A stretch of DNA of 64,000 bases. Origin: Lycorma delicatula (taxonomy: Eukaryota > Arthropoda > Insecta > Hemiptera > Fulgoridae). The notes beneath the pieces were generated by a model. The model had not been told where the DNA came from and did no database searches. It saw only the letters and a list, made by a program, of their open reading frames with translations. The stretch covers positions 16,055,501 through 16,119,500 of the forward strand of contig NC_134460.1 in the NCBI RefSeq assembly GCF_047948215.1, given 5' to 3'. Positions 24,219-35,519 of this stretch are shown piece by piece; the stretch's first letter is position 1; every line of letters begins with the position of its first letter. The translations under genes were made by a program, and so were the position numbers.

Positions 24219-25784
24219 AAATGCCAATGAATTAGACAACTTGGGAACTAATATAACTTAAATTCTTCTATGCTTTATTTTATATTTATCTTTGATAGAT
24301 TAACTAAAAAAAAATTATTGAAAAGGAAAATAAATAGAATACAAATTTTATACACATATTTAATCTGTATGTGTAATTATAAAAATTGAACTACTAAAAT
24401 GTAAGATACCTCCCTCCTGGTTTAAAAAAGGAAAACTACTATGGGATTTGAAATCCTGAATTACCAATATTTATTACTCGTTATGTTATATTAAACAATT
24501 ATCCTAAAATAAGTTAATAAGTAATTCAATAAACACACGTTTACATGAAAATTAATTTTAAAAATACACTACTTATATCCACATCAGAAAATGTGGATAT
24601 GTTCTTGTAAAAATAAAAGTCCTCCTTATCAGTAAATATTTTATAAATCTTACATTAAATACTAGACCTGTCAACAAAATTTAATTAAAAACTAAAAAAG
24701 AAGAAATTTACATTAAACACAGAAAACCTACAACAATAGTTTAAAATATATATAAAGAAATATGTATACATGTTTATTATTTGTCTGTTTTTAAAGGCTT
24801 TTAATTTTTTTGGTTATACATAATTAAATACAAACAAGATAAGTTTCCCTTGCAAATTTTTCAATATTTTTTTACATACAAGTGATTTCTTGAAAGAAAA
24901 ACAGGTTAATTATAAAAATTAGAAACATGTAAATATTATCGATGAACCTTTATTGTTTTTTTTTTTTTTTACCAAAACCAAAACACATTCATTAGTCATC
25001 TCCTCTTGATAATAGCAACCAATATCGAGGCGTGTGTCAAACTTATTCATGAACTTTGATAATAGTCTTGTTGCACTTCTACTCCAGTAGATCATTTAAC
25101 CACCATGAAAAAGCTTATTTTAAATAATAATCACCTACTTAACTGTTACCACCCAAAAATTTCTATAATTATGTGAATGGATGGTTGCAGTCTTCAGAAC
25201 TGTAATATACACTATGATAAATGTCTGATAACATTCCATGAGAGTCAAAAAGCTAATATATAACTATTCTAAGTTAAGATAGTACAAAAACATTATTGGT
25301 CTTCCTCCCGTCTCTAAATGATCATTTTCTGTAGATAAGTTACTTAACAAAATATAGGTATTAAACATATATTTTGTTTTTCTACTAAAATGTTCCTTTA
25401 ATTTTTTGTTTTTTTCCCTTACTCCTCACAATTTTCCTTAAGAGTTTTCTGATTACAATTCATTAGCAGATTTGGGTGTTCATCTTCAGAAACTCGATTG
25501 GCATAAGTGAAGTGGTATGGGCAATGCTAGTAGGGTGATGGTGTGATGCGTTCAAGGACTGATTAGAAGCAGAAATTCAGTTGCCTTATTGTATTCGTGT
25601 AGTTACATTGATTCACTGTTCATTGTTACTGATATTTATTATCAGTATTTTTCAATACTAATTATTTTTATGAACGGTATTTTTTAATACTTTTATTATA
25701 AAGTTTTTTCAATATTAATTTTTTTCATTAACCAAATTTTCAAATACTGTATCTTACTGATTCATCCAAGATGCAGCTTAGATT
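24219..25784. other. AT-rich spacer
   Basis: Nothing recognised other than homopolymer runs (T-run near 24957-24971). Confidence 0.5.
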
Positions 25785-27050
25785 GGGAAAAGCAATACCT
25801 CTAAAAACCAAAGTAAATGTATAATAAAATGTCTACAGCAAACTAGTCAAAGAAATCATATACCAGCACATGCAAATACCAGTACATGCAGAAATCAAGC
25901 TCGCATACGAGACCTTTTTGAAGTATCTGATCATATTAAATACCAAGTGATAACAGAATCAAACTGGCAGAAAATGAGAATTTTAGTACACCGGGAAAAA
26001 CTCGTAATAGAATGAAAATGAAAATTAACATCGACATCTTCCAAAGATGTGCATTATGTAAAATCATATGCAATTTTCAAATACAACATAAAGCCCTACC
26101 GACATTGAAAAACAATTATTAGTTTTAAAACCAAACACTCATATCTGCAGATAAATTGCAATAATGAAAGTTTAAGAAAAATTCTTAGTAGGATAGGAAA
26201 ACTTATACTTTACTTTCATCTAAAAAGATGAAAGTAAACTGAAAATAAAAGGAAAATTTTAATAAAAAAATAAAAACATATTAAATATATACATATTAAA
26301 TGAATAGACTGTCTAAAGAAAATAAACATTTACAAATGGGAAGGAAGACCGATTCGGATGAATCTTATATTCACTTACTTATGGGAAAAGTTATGGTTGC
26401 ACCAATGGCTCAAACAAAAAGGCTCTAACACAGGAGAAATTCAAAATGCTCTTTAACATTGTGCCAAAGAAAAAGGAGAATACCAGAACTATATGAATGC
26501 CGATAATTACAAAAAAATGACAGAATAAAGCTAATCCCAAATCTTCCACATCGATCGGTTTTTATAATAGATAATGCTTGGTACCGAACATAAAGTTGTA
26601 CAAGGTGTCAAATTCAATCGGCTAAAAACATAAACTGTTATAGTGGTTTCGAGAGAGAAATGTTCTGTACTCAGCAGATATGTTAAAAACATAACTGTAC
26701 GAATTAGTGCAAATTAACAAACCCAGTACGGAGTACTACTTCGATAAAATATTGCAGGATCACGGTCACAACATAATAAATAAGATTGCCACCCTACCGT
26801 CCTGAAATTAACCCAATTGAGTTGGTTTGAGCGAACATAAAGTCAGGTAGCGAACAAAAATGTCTTTCATTGGAGAAATATAAATGATATAAAAGAAATT
26901 CCTGAGAAAAAGTTTCTGAACTGCCAGCGGAATGTTGCAAACATGGACTAACAATAGAAAAAAATTATGAAATAGATAGGGAGTTGCCGACATGCAAACT
27001 GACAGCACCAATGAGTCATACTCATCGAACAATGTGAGATCTGATGATAT
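25785..27050 (+). pseudogene. Tc1/mariner superfamily (IS630-type) transposase pseudogene, copy B
   Basis: Broken frames follow the family order. STPGKTRNRMKMKINID (about 25993-26035) is the link after the helix-turn-helix. ALPTLKNN (about 26096) and NESLRKILSRIGK (about 26165-26200) follow. LIPNLPHRSVFIIDNAWYRT (about 26530-26590) carries the second catalytic D in IIDN. ELVQINKPSTEYYFDKIL (about 26704-26755) and PEINPIELVWANIKS (about 26803-26850) end it. The segment normally holding the first D (LDETW) is replaced or deleted between about 26220 and 26340. Many stops and frameshifts are present. The last part is duplicated at 2566-2810. Family identity is firm by motif order; the exact lineage is not determined. 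Confidence 0.75.
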
Positions 27051-27488
27051 AGATGGGATTGAGCCGCTTGATTAAAAAATCCTAATCTACCCTAATTACC
27101 TGTTAACTAAATAAACAAACAAAAAATTGTAAAGAATAAATGAAATTTCAAAAAGAAATAAAAATTGTAATTGTATAACTAAAAAACTAAATAATCTAGC
27201 AATTTAAAAAAAAAAAAAAAAAATATAGTTGATTGAACAACAATAAATATAATAGCAGTACATACCAACCATCACCACCCTGCGCATTGACTTGTATGTT
27301 TATGCTTTCTTAACTTACAACACTTGTAAATTTTATATTAATTTATTTGTAGTCGATAAAAAACCACAATATGACCACAGTGCTAATGAAATTTTTTACC
27401 TTATTTTACAATCTCTGCACGTCAAGTAATTGGTTATGATTGAGGATCATCCTAAAAGGTGTTTTATAATATTTATTAATTCTACTGT

Positions 27489-28087
27489 AATAAAACTTTT
27501 TTTTTTTTTTTTTTTTTTTTGTCTTCAGTCATTTGACTGGTTTGATGCAGCTCTCCAAGATTCCCTATCTAGTGCTAGTCGTTTCATTTCAGTATACCCT
27601 CTACATTCTACATCCCCAACAATTTGTTTTACATACTCCAAACGTGGCCTGCCTACACAATTTTTCCCTTCTACCTGTCCTTCCAATATTAAAGCGACTA
27701 TTCCAGGATGCCTTAGTATGTGGCCTGTAAGTCTGTCTCTTCTTTTAACTATATTCTTCCAAATGCTTCTTTCTTCATCTATTTGCCGCAATACCTCTTC
27801 ATTTGTCACTTTATCCACCCATCTGATTTTTAACATTCTCCTATAGCACCACATTTCAAAAGCTTCTAATCTTTTCTTCTCAGATACTCCGATTGTCCAA
27901 GTTTCACTTCCATATAAAGCGACACTCCAAACATACACTTTCAAAAATCTTTTCCTGACATTTAAATTCATTTTTGATGTAAACAAATTATATTTCTTAC
28001 TGAAGGCTCGTTTAGCTTGTGCTATTCGGCATTTTATATCGCTCCTGCTTCGTCCATCTTTAGTAATTTTACTTCCCAATAAAACTT
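27489..28087 (-). mobile_element. 5'-truncated RTE-like LINE insertion with poly(A) tail and 10-bp target duplication
   Basis: The 10-bp word AATAAAACTT occurs at 27489-27498 and at 28078-28087, on the two sides of the element. A long T-run (27498-27520) is the poly(A) tail of the minus-strand element. The coding part enters abruptly at LGSK, the place where 5' truncation occurred. Truncation, poly(A) and target duplication together are the hallmark of target-primed reverse transcription. Confidence 0.85.
27525..28079 (-). pseudogene. C-terminal part of RTE-like ORF2 (intact 184-codon frame)
   Basis: The frame runs from MGSKITKDGRSRSDIKCRIA through YVWSVALYGSETWTIGVSEK, AFEMWCYRRMLKIRWVDKV and GHILRHPGIVALILEG to RAASNQSND and a stop just before the poly(A) tail. 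This is the region after the RT domain in RTE-like elements. It lacks the polymerase itself, so it can have no RT activity. No stops or shifts are present, which makes this a recent insertion compared with the rest of copy B. Its DNA is nearly identical to 10950-11100, so both belong to one family. Confidence 0.85.
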
Positions 28088-30226
28088 ATAATTCTTTAAA
28101 TAATCATAACACAAAACCTCAAAATCATGCCTCTGTGTTTTCGTTCAAATACATTTTATAAATTCATAAACTATACCAGAGTAAAATTTCAACATTAGTT
28201 AGTAATTCTGTTTTATCTTCTTAAAAATAACAAAACACATAGAAAGTGGTAATCTACAATAAAACAAACTGGCTGACCATGAATCCAAAGATTTAAATTA
28301 AATTTACCAAATTCTACAAAATAATTTACTAACAGCTGTTACTTCCTTCTAAGATAACCCTTGTATGTTGGTCGAGTTTTATCATATATTTACAAAAAGG
28401 TATATGTATATATATATATACTATAAACATATAATATATAGTATAACATACTATATATTACAAAATGTAGTTAGTGTGTTATAAAAAGGGAAATAGATAT
28501 GACATCTACAAATAATATAAACAATTCATTCTAAGCAAATAGATGATAGTTTTAAGCAAAATACAAAAGTTTTTTTCTTAATGTAATTTCTTTTTCTTCC
28601 TATTTTTTTTATAGTATTTCAATATTTGTTAGTGTAATATAAACTCAAGGGATAGTTTAAAACAAAACATTTAAATTATGTTGACAAAAACTGAATTATT
28701 AATATCTTTTTGGTTAATGTTGGCTACTGGTTAATACAGGAGTTTTTTTTTTTTTATTTACTTTAAAAGTAAACTAATAACTTGCAATTAATTTTATAAT
28801 TTCACGACTGCTGGAATTATAATACTTCTATCTAATATAATTAAATATAATTGTTACGTTTCAGAAGGAAAAGGATTTTACATGCCGACTGAAAAATTAA
28901 AAACAATTATTTTTTTCTAATGGCTTTCCATTACTTAATATTACTTGTCAAATGAGTGTCCAGTATTACTTAAGAATGAGAAAAATATTTCTAGTACAGT
29001 TCTGCTAGTTAACCACGAGAAATAAGTATTTTAAAATGTATCCTTTATACTTCAAATTTTTAATGTCAAATTTTTCTTCATAAAATAGCTTATCATTGAC
29101 ATAAAAGGACTATGCAATTTATGAAGTGAAATATTTTTGAAACTAAAAAGAATTGATAATTCTAACAAGATTTACCAAGCACAATTTTTCCAATAACAAT
29201 CTGTTATAGTTACCAAAAAACATGTGCTCTATTCTAAACAAGTAATCAGTGTACTTGTACATTTTTTATGGAAGAAGCTAAAAAAATCCATTAGACTTAA
29301 ATAGGAAGACTAAATGAGAAAAAAGTGGTATTCTATTCAGAAGAAATATAAATATAAAATTAAAGCCACAAAACTCAGAAACATATAGTAGTATATCTAT
29401 AACATAACTTGATATAACTTAGAATCTAATTAGATAAATCTATATATTCTATGACTTCTAAATCATATATTCAGTATTTTTAATTGAATTATAGTTGAAA
29501 TTTGGCTTTACCAAATAAGTATGTTATCTATTTGGTTTTTTGTGGAGCCACAAGATACTAAACAATAATTAAACAAGCCCTTAAATTAGTCCTCAAGCAG
29601 TTCCCCTCTCCTCCAGATCACACTAAGAATGCACCGGCTTCATAAGTCCTAGCAACCTCTACGATAGAGTAGGGTCCAACATACATGAACAGAACACAAA
29701 ATTAAGAATAAGAAAAAGAGTCGATGGATGCAGAAAAGACAATCTTTTCATAGATGATAGCTTAAGATTCCCTTCAAGTCACGCACAGACATCCCATACA
29801 CGACATCCTTGGACGATCAGATAGTTTCACCCAAAACAGGATTTATGCTATAAAAAAATGTATATTCCTCCAGATATTAAACAGCCACACAAAACAAATA
29901 GGATTTGACAAACATATGATTTTTCCGATCCCAGAATTTGTGAACAGTCGAAGTAACAGATCTAACTATAAACTATTCATTGAGAAGATCATTAAAGTGA
30001 TTCCATTCAAATAGAATCGAATAACAATAATTAAGACCGATAACAGTAGATATCATCAGCACAATACTAACTACAAGAAATGAAAAAATATAAATAATAC
30101 CTTTAAATATATATATATATATATATATTTGTCTGGCATGAAAGCGAGTTAGTTTATTTTTTCTTCTATATTCTTTTATATTATAGTTAGCTTTTTGTTT
30201 ATTTTTTAACGGTATAATTTATTTTT

Positions 30227-30439
30227 ATGACAGATAACTATGAAAAATATACAGGCGCTAGTACCAAGGAAAGGAAACTGATTAGGAAAATTACAAGATA
30301 TGTAAAAAAAAAAGGTTAACTAGAGCTTGATACTGCTAAAGTGTTTTGAAATACCATTTCTACTGAAAGACATAAGCTTATTTCAGAATTTAAGAAAATA
30401 GCCCCTGATGATGAACAGTCTATATATCTGGATAGCTAA
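30227..30439 (+). pseudogene. Decayed 71-codon frame of unknown origin, copy B
   Basis: Same frame as 6661-6875, starting MTDNYEKYTGASTKERKLIR and ending DDEQSIYLDS-stop. Here the A-run is two bases shorter and the entire length is in one frame, interrupted only by two stops (codons after the A-run and after AKVF). Copy B therefore keeps the older arrangement. Relic of a transposon ORF or a host exon; no family recognised. Confidence 0.45.
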
Positions 30440-31645
30440 ATATTATGTAAACCTATTGTGTGCCATCATTCCTTTTTTTACTTAAGAATTTTCATTAGTA
30501 TAAAAATTATTTAAGAACAGAGAGGTGATTATTTTCAATATCAAGTACATGCTCTTAATGTAACTTTAATACCTCATTTGTTACATATTATGGACACTCA
30601 CTTTTATGCGTCATTTTTCATGTTATTGGTAAATTAATTATATTCATTTAACTCTTGTTTATAACAAATAATAAACTTCAACTGTATATTAATATTTAAT
30701 TCAACTATTAATAAATATTTTTATTATAATTATCCAATAATAATAATAATAATAATAAAATAATAGCTAAAAATACTAATTTCATGTCTCGTAACAATAA
30801 TTTTCTCAACATTTTGATTTTCAGACCATTATAGCATTACTCCTCTGCACTCTCTATATAATGAAGTATACCTTTTGTTTAATTTAACCAAAACATTCCT
30901 TCTAAAAAGAAAATATTTGCTTGGTAGTAAAACTATTTAGTGATGCAGCTTAAAAAAAACACATAAAAAAAATTAGACAGACCAAATTCCCATAAATAAG
31001 AATTTTACTGTATTAATAAAGGTGATTCAAAGCACATCTTGTTGGAGGTTTCTCAGCTTGCAGACTCAATAAGTGTGATTGTATAACAAATAATAGATGT
31101 TACGGACAAGTTAATAACAAAAAAATTATTCAGTGTGTACAGAAATAAGTAAACATGGATGGAAATCTTTATACTTTCAGAAAAACATCAAATTTGGCTT
31201 TTTGAAATTTATTTTATTATTAAACTAATAAAAATCATTATTTAAAAAAAATAAATAAATGAATTCTGTCATCGACCAAGGATCAAACAATATATTGCTA
31301 CCTGACACTTTCAAATTAACATTTTTGTTGTCTGATTTAATAGTATTTAAAGTCTGCAGCTTAGGAGGCAAAAATAGAAATACCATAACCTTATAAATTT
31401 GGTAGATAACCATAATCATATTTAAATTCAGGAAACTAACATAATTTTACTTCCTTTAAAAGAAATTAACAGTATAAGTTAAACTTATACTGAATAAAAT
31501 GTAAACTTAGTTTAAGCACTCAGATTCTAATTATGCTAGCAGTATAAGAGAGTAGCAGTATAAGATATGCTTTTTAACTATTTAACAATTAGTTTATATT
31601 TAGCTGTTGTGACCGGTAATTTATTTTCTTTGCTCATAATCTAAA

Positions 31646-31742
31646 ATTTGTTTTTCAGTCAACATGATATTTTATATAGTTCTTGTTATATTTATTTTAT
31701 TGATATACATTGATACCAGGAAACCTGCTTATTATCCCCCAG
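31646..31742 (+). CDS. First coding exon of a microsomal cytochrome P450 (CYP15/CYP305-like)
   Basis: ATG at 31664 opens MIFYIVLVIFILLIYI, a hydrophobic N-terminal anchor, followed by DTRKPAYYPPG, a short linker and the proline-rich hinge that precede the P450 fold. The codon for the G is split by a good donor (g|gtaaat after 31742), the typical phase-1 intron inside PPGP of insect P450 genes. A T-rich tract and CAG at 31646-31658, six bases before the ATG, suggest a 5'UTR intron. D-(T/S)RKP before PPGP is characteristic of the CYP15/CYP305/CYP18-type clan 2 enzymes, which oxidise hormones or lipids. No other exon (helix I, EXXR, heme loop) was found within the window, so the gene is either very long or only this exon is present. 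Overlap with the oppositely oriented WDFY2 exon at 33.7 kb is unusual. Confidence 0.65.
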
Positions 31743-32935
31743 GTAAATTTATTATTGTTGTTATGAAAATTTAATAAATGTATATAACACAACATGCATA
31801 TAGATTTTAATTTTTTGTCAACATGAGTTAATTTTCTGATTTAACATTGGTTTAAGCTGTTAATAATTATTAAAATAGTATAACCAAATACATGTTAAAA
31901 ACTGTAAACCTAATATCACAGGTTCGTAGAAAAGTTGCATAAAAATAATGTGATAAAAAAGGCTAAAATGTTTGACATGCTCTTTTGTATATGTATGTCC
32001 CTAGATTTAGAATTAAAAAATTCCATGCATGATTGATAGTTTTATTTGTAATAGTCTTTGTGTAGATTCTTCCTTTAATAGTTGGAAATAATTGATCAAT
32101 AGTCTTGTTTTCAGTTGAAACTAAAAAATAAAGCCTTTTTGTTCCTGAAACCTGTTTTTTTTCCACTTCCTGATTCTGTATCTATGATGCTGGGATCATT
32201 CTGTCCCATATAGGAATCGTGAATGCTAGAGATTTTCAGAATAGGCTTCCTTTTACAATTATTCTGTATAATGCTGGCAGATACATTTAATGTATATAGT
32301 TAGTGTTAATTAAAAAAAAAGGATTTGATGAGTTGGAATATTTAGAGTGTCTGAAGCATAATTAATGAATTAATAATACATTACTTTATTACCATTAGTC
32401 AAATGAAACAGGATACAAGTTGTTATAATTAAAAATAGTTTTATTTAGTGGCGAAATTAATTAAAAATAATATTTTTTATCTATCATGCCAAATTTTACT
32501 GGATTTTATGTGATTAAGTAACAATCCTTCTTGTAGCCTAATGCCACTTCTGACATCAGTCTAATAAAGGGAATATGATATAGAAGTTTAAAGCATTTAA
32601 AAAATCAAGTGATAGGGTTCTTAACTGAATCTTCTAAAATTATAATTTTTACATTGAATTATTACATTGAACTAGAATTCTAATGTTTTGTACACTGAAA
32701 AACAAGATTAGGATGTTTACAGGCATATGTATGTAGAAGAGGGTTAGATGCAATACAGTATGAAGACAATTTAAATTTCAAAAACACCTTGAAAGGCATC
32801 CTTAAGACAAAGCTGTCTACATAGCTTTTGAAAATATTGAGATATCAATTAATGTAGAGTGGAAAAACTTTTCAAAATTTTATGAAAAATTAGTCTGAAA
32901 TATAGGGAAAGAGGACTATGTAGTTGGTTGAAGAA
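31743..32935. other. Intron or spacer, no element recognised
   Basis: AT-rich. A 67-codon frame at 31963-32166 (-) has no recognised domain. No further P450 exon seen. Confidence 0.5.
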
Positions 32936-33145
32936 CTACAAGGGTAAGTCAATTATTATCTGCAATGTAGTTATAAATCTTATTGACAAATAGGAAACTT
33001 ACATGTATATCATCTTTCAACATATTCCCCTTGCAATTCAATACATTTGGTCCATTGTTGCACAAGCTTCCTGATGCCCTTATAAAAGAAGGTTTTCGGT
33101 TGAGCTGCGAGCCAGGAATGGTAACTTAACATCGCTGGTAAAAAA
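32936..33145 (-). mobile_element. Mariner transposase 3' end with terminal repeat
   Basis: The minus strand reads FYKGIRKLVQQWTKCIELQG and EYVER before a stop at 33010. This is the C-terminus of mariner transposases ('W-KCI---G-Y-E'). About 50 bp further, GGGTAAGTCAATTATTATCT at 32942 is a plausible terminal inverted repeat. The 5' nine-tenths of the gene are absent. Confidence 0.75.
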
Positions 33146-33684
33146 AAAATTGGTCTATGTAAAAATAGTATGATAGAAGTTACATGTAATCAATATTTAC
33201 TTATTGTTGTTTGCATATTAGAAACATAAAACAATTTGCTTTACTTTAAATTTTAAAAAAATGAAAATAATTACTTATAAATTGTTTTTATTTACTCACT
33301 GTCTTTGTTGACACATTCAAAGCAGACAAAGACTGCCCTAGATACTGGCTCCTTATAAATAGGGGCTCTGCACTTGTTTGTGTACCTGTTCTTTCTTTTA
33401 GGGCAGTACTTTCACTGTGGAGGCCTTTGATTTATTTTACACAATAAAGATAATTCAACTGTTTCATGAACTCACAAAGTTTTACAACAAAATTGTAAAA
33501 AATGTATTTTCCTAAACAACTAAAATATAAATGGTTATTAAGCTAACAACACACAAAATACAGAAAAAATACTACACAAGGTAGAAAATAATGATAATTC
33601 AACGTAAAATAGGCCTCCAAAAATTAAAAAAAAGTCAACTATTCAATAAATAAGAACTTTGACATCGAGACTGCCTAACTTTAC
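33146..33684. other. Non-coding, intron 1 side of WDFY2
   Basis: No coding motif recognised. A GC-richer patch at 33300-33440 ending in an AATAAA may be a TE 3' end, but I cannot name it. Confidence 0.4.
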
Positions 33685-33845
33685 CTGTCATCTGAAACAC
33701 TTATCACACCATCTTGTCCAGGTATTATAATTGCTTGATTAATATCATCATTACAACCTTCAAGTTTAGACAAAAGAACAGGTTTTTTTGTCGAATTAAA
33801 TTTATCACCACTATTACTCGTAGCAGGTTTAATTTCGGCTGCCAT
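33685..33845 (-). CDS. WDFY2: First coding exon of WDFY2 (WD repeat and FYVE domain protein 2)
   Basis: ATG at 33845 starts [16 protein letters not shown], followed by [20 protein letters not shown] and [15 protein letters not shown], ending in a split AG|gtaaag donor at 33685. The beginning MAAEI, the K-P-(I/V)-L-L segment and GVISVS(E/D)DR are the conserved N-terminus of WDFY2, where the first WD blade begins and continues into TVRVWL. WDFY2 binds PI3P on early endosomes through a C-terminal FYVE domain and scaffolds AKT and PKC-zeta signalling. The N-terminal insert [11 protein letters not shown] is longer than in vertebrates. This exon gives 53 codons plus two bases. The rest of the gene (WD40 blades, FYVE) should lie to the left but I did not find it, so introns are long or the remaining exons lie outside the window. 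Confidence 0.85.
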
Positions 33846-34372
33846 ATTCAACAAATCGAAAACGTAGAGATAACCCTAACACAAACATTTATTCACTTCA
33901 TTCGTCTTTTGTACGCGTGTTCAAATAGCAACAACAAAACACTAAAAAATGTATCGAATGAAAGTTTAATTAAATCACACGTATTTGCATTATTTTAAAT
34001 TCCATAGTTAGTTTATTCTTTCGTTTAATACACAGCAAGCAAAATAATAGAAAGCATAAAACAGTAAAATTATATAAAATGTTGAAATTTTATATTATTA
34101 ACAATTTCTTCTAAAAAAATAAACTAAAATGTATGTATCCTAGAATGGCAACATTTGTACAATTACATGAAATAAAATTCATTTTCTAAAAAAAATTTTT
34201 CATTAGTGTTATTTAATTTTTCAAATTTCCCGTTTCTTTGAATCACTTTGTACAATTACATGTGTTGGCGTCACTGTTTTGTAGATTGGGATCATATGTT
34301 TATAAGCGTTGTTAAAGTGAAATCTGTATTGTAATATCAGTATTATTTATTTGTGTTCACTTTTGTTGACTA
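33846..34372. promoter_or_regulatory. WDFY2 5' flank; possible divergent promoter and non-coding first exon
   Basis: The interval upstream of the WDFY2 start codon contains isolated CpGs unlike the surrounding AT-rich DNA. On the plus strand a strong donor (ctaa|gtaagt) at about 34371 follows roughly 100 bp of unstructured sequence, as an untranslated first exon of a divergent gene would. No TATA box is obvious. Hypothesis only. Confidence 0.35.
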
Positions 34373-34662
34373 AGTAAGTAATTTTATACCATTCTAACAT
34401 AAATTAATAGAATTTAAGTTTGAATTTTTTGTGTTTATGAATTGAAAGTGTAGCTTTGGCCTGCGATGTAAATTTATTTAAATTCGACGTAAAATCGATT
34501 ACTTAAGCAGCACATTAAAAAATTCACATATTGTGGCCATATTATTATTAGTTGTTTTTTAATTAGTAATTTTGGCAAGTAAGCAGTTTGTTCCAACTTA
34601 ACTTTTGTATCGTATACGTTATTACTCACGCGGTGTAAGGCAAGGTTAGCTGGCGTAGGTTA

Positions 34663-34943
34663 CCCACCGGGTTGGTCTAGTGGTTAACGCGTCTTCCCAA
34701 ATCAGCTGATTTGGAAGTCGAGGCTTACAGCGTTCAAGTCCTAGTAAAGCCAGTTATTTTTACACGGATTTGAATACGAGATCGTGGATACCGGTGTTCT
34801 TTGGTGGTTGGGTTTCAATTAACGACATCTCAGGAACGGTCGAACTGAGAATGTACAAGATTACACTTCATTTACACTCATACATATCATCCTCTGAAGA
34901 ATTATCTAAACGGTAGTTACCGGAGGCTAAACAGGAAAAAGAA
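34663..34943 (+). mobile_element. Complete tRNA-derived SINE (family 1) with 15-bp target duplications
   Basis: The body begins CCCACCGGGTTGGTCTAGTG and has an A-box-like TGGTCTAGTGGTTAACG and a B-box-like GCGTTCAAGTCC (about 34732-34743), so its head is tRNA-derived. An 18-bp perfect palindrome CCAAATCAGCTGATTTGG lies between the boxes (about 34696-34713). The tRNA-unrelated body ends in CTAAACAGGAAAAAGAAAG. The 15-mer AGCTGGCGTAGGTTA flanks it exactly at 34648-34662 and 34944-34958. Further copies at 23.6, 56.5, 56.6 and 59.9 kb, and a related one at 47.4 kb. Confidence 0.92.
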
Positions 34944-34958
34944 AGCTGGCGTAGGTTA

Positions 34959-35519
34959 AGTTTCGTTGAATTATATTTATAAAATAAATAATAATGGTTA
35001 TATTGGATGATATTAACTATAACCCAAAAGTTTGCTGTTTATAATTATATATATAAATTAACCAATTAACCTTCGCTTGCTAACCTCAACTTATTAACAG
35101 AAAAGTTTTGACTATTTTTTTTGCTATAATTTTCTTTCCGTTAATTGGAAATTATAATACTTATTTTTTATTCGTTTTTCTCCGATACTAATAAAAAAAG
35201 AACAGTTGATAGTCGACAGCTTTGTAATATACTGTGAAGCTTTCGATTATGTTACAATTAATGGAAAACAGATTGTCTCATGTTAACTTATAGCAAACTT
35301 CAATCGTTTTTAGTAGTGTCTGGTAGAACCATCTAAACTGAAATAGTTTACAAAAAACTATTGTGCCACAGAACAAAGGAAGAAAATCATCTTAACAACT
35401 TCTCACAAAAATAATAATTATAAATAAGTACTACAACAGAGGTATTACAACTCAACAGAGGCGTTTCCTTTCACTTTTGTCAGTGCTGTTCTATTTATTA
35501 TATATGTAGCAGAATGGAC
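34959..35519. other. AT-rich spacer
   Basis: Nothing recognised. Confidence 0.5.

Larger units (their letters stand above)
26799..31530 (+). repeat. Copy B of the ~5 kb direct duplication (partner 2566-7976)
   Basis: Block correspondence is listed under copy A. Relative to A, this copy carries the 27253-28328 interval (with a LINE insertion) and lacks about 0.5 kb and 1.2 kb. A (TA)n run at 30104-30128 sits exactly where the 1.2 kb is missing. The right end stops at 31530, only 134 bp before a P450-type coding exon. Confidence 0.9.

Noticed and set aside
34663..34750. tRNA gene at the SINE head
   Set aside because: Promoter boxes only; an 18-bp palindrome sits where the anticodon arm should be, and target duplications bound the whole 281-bp element.
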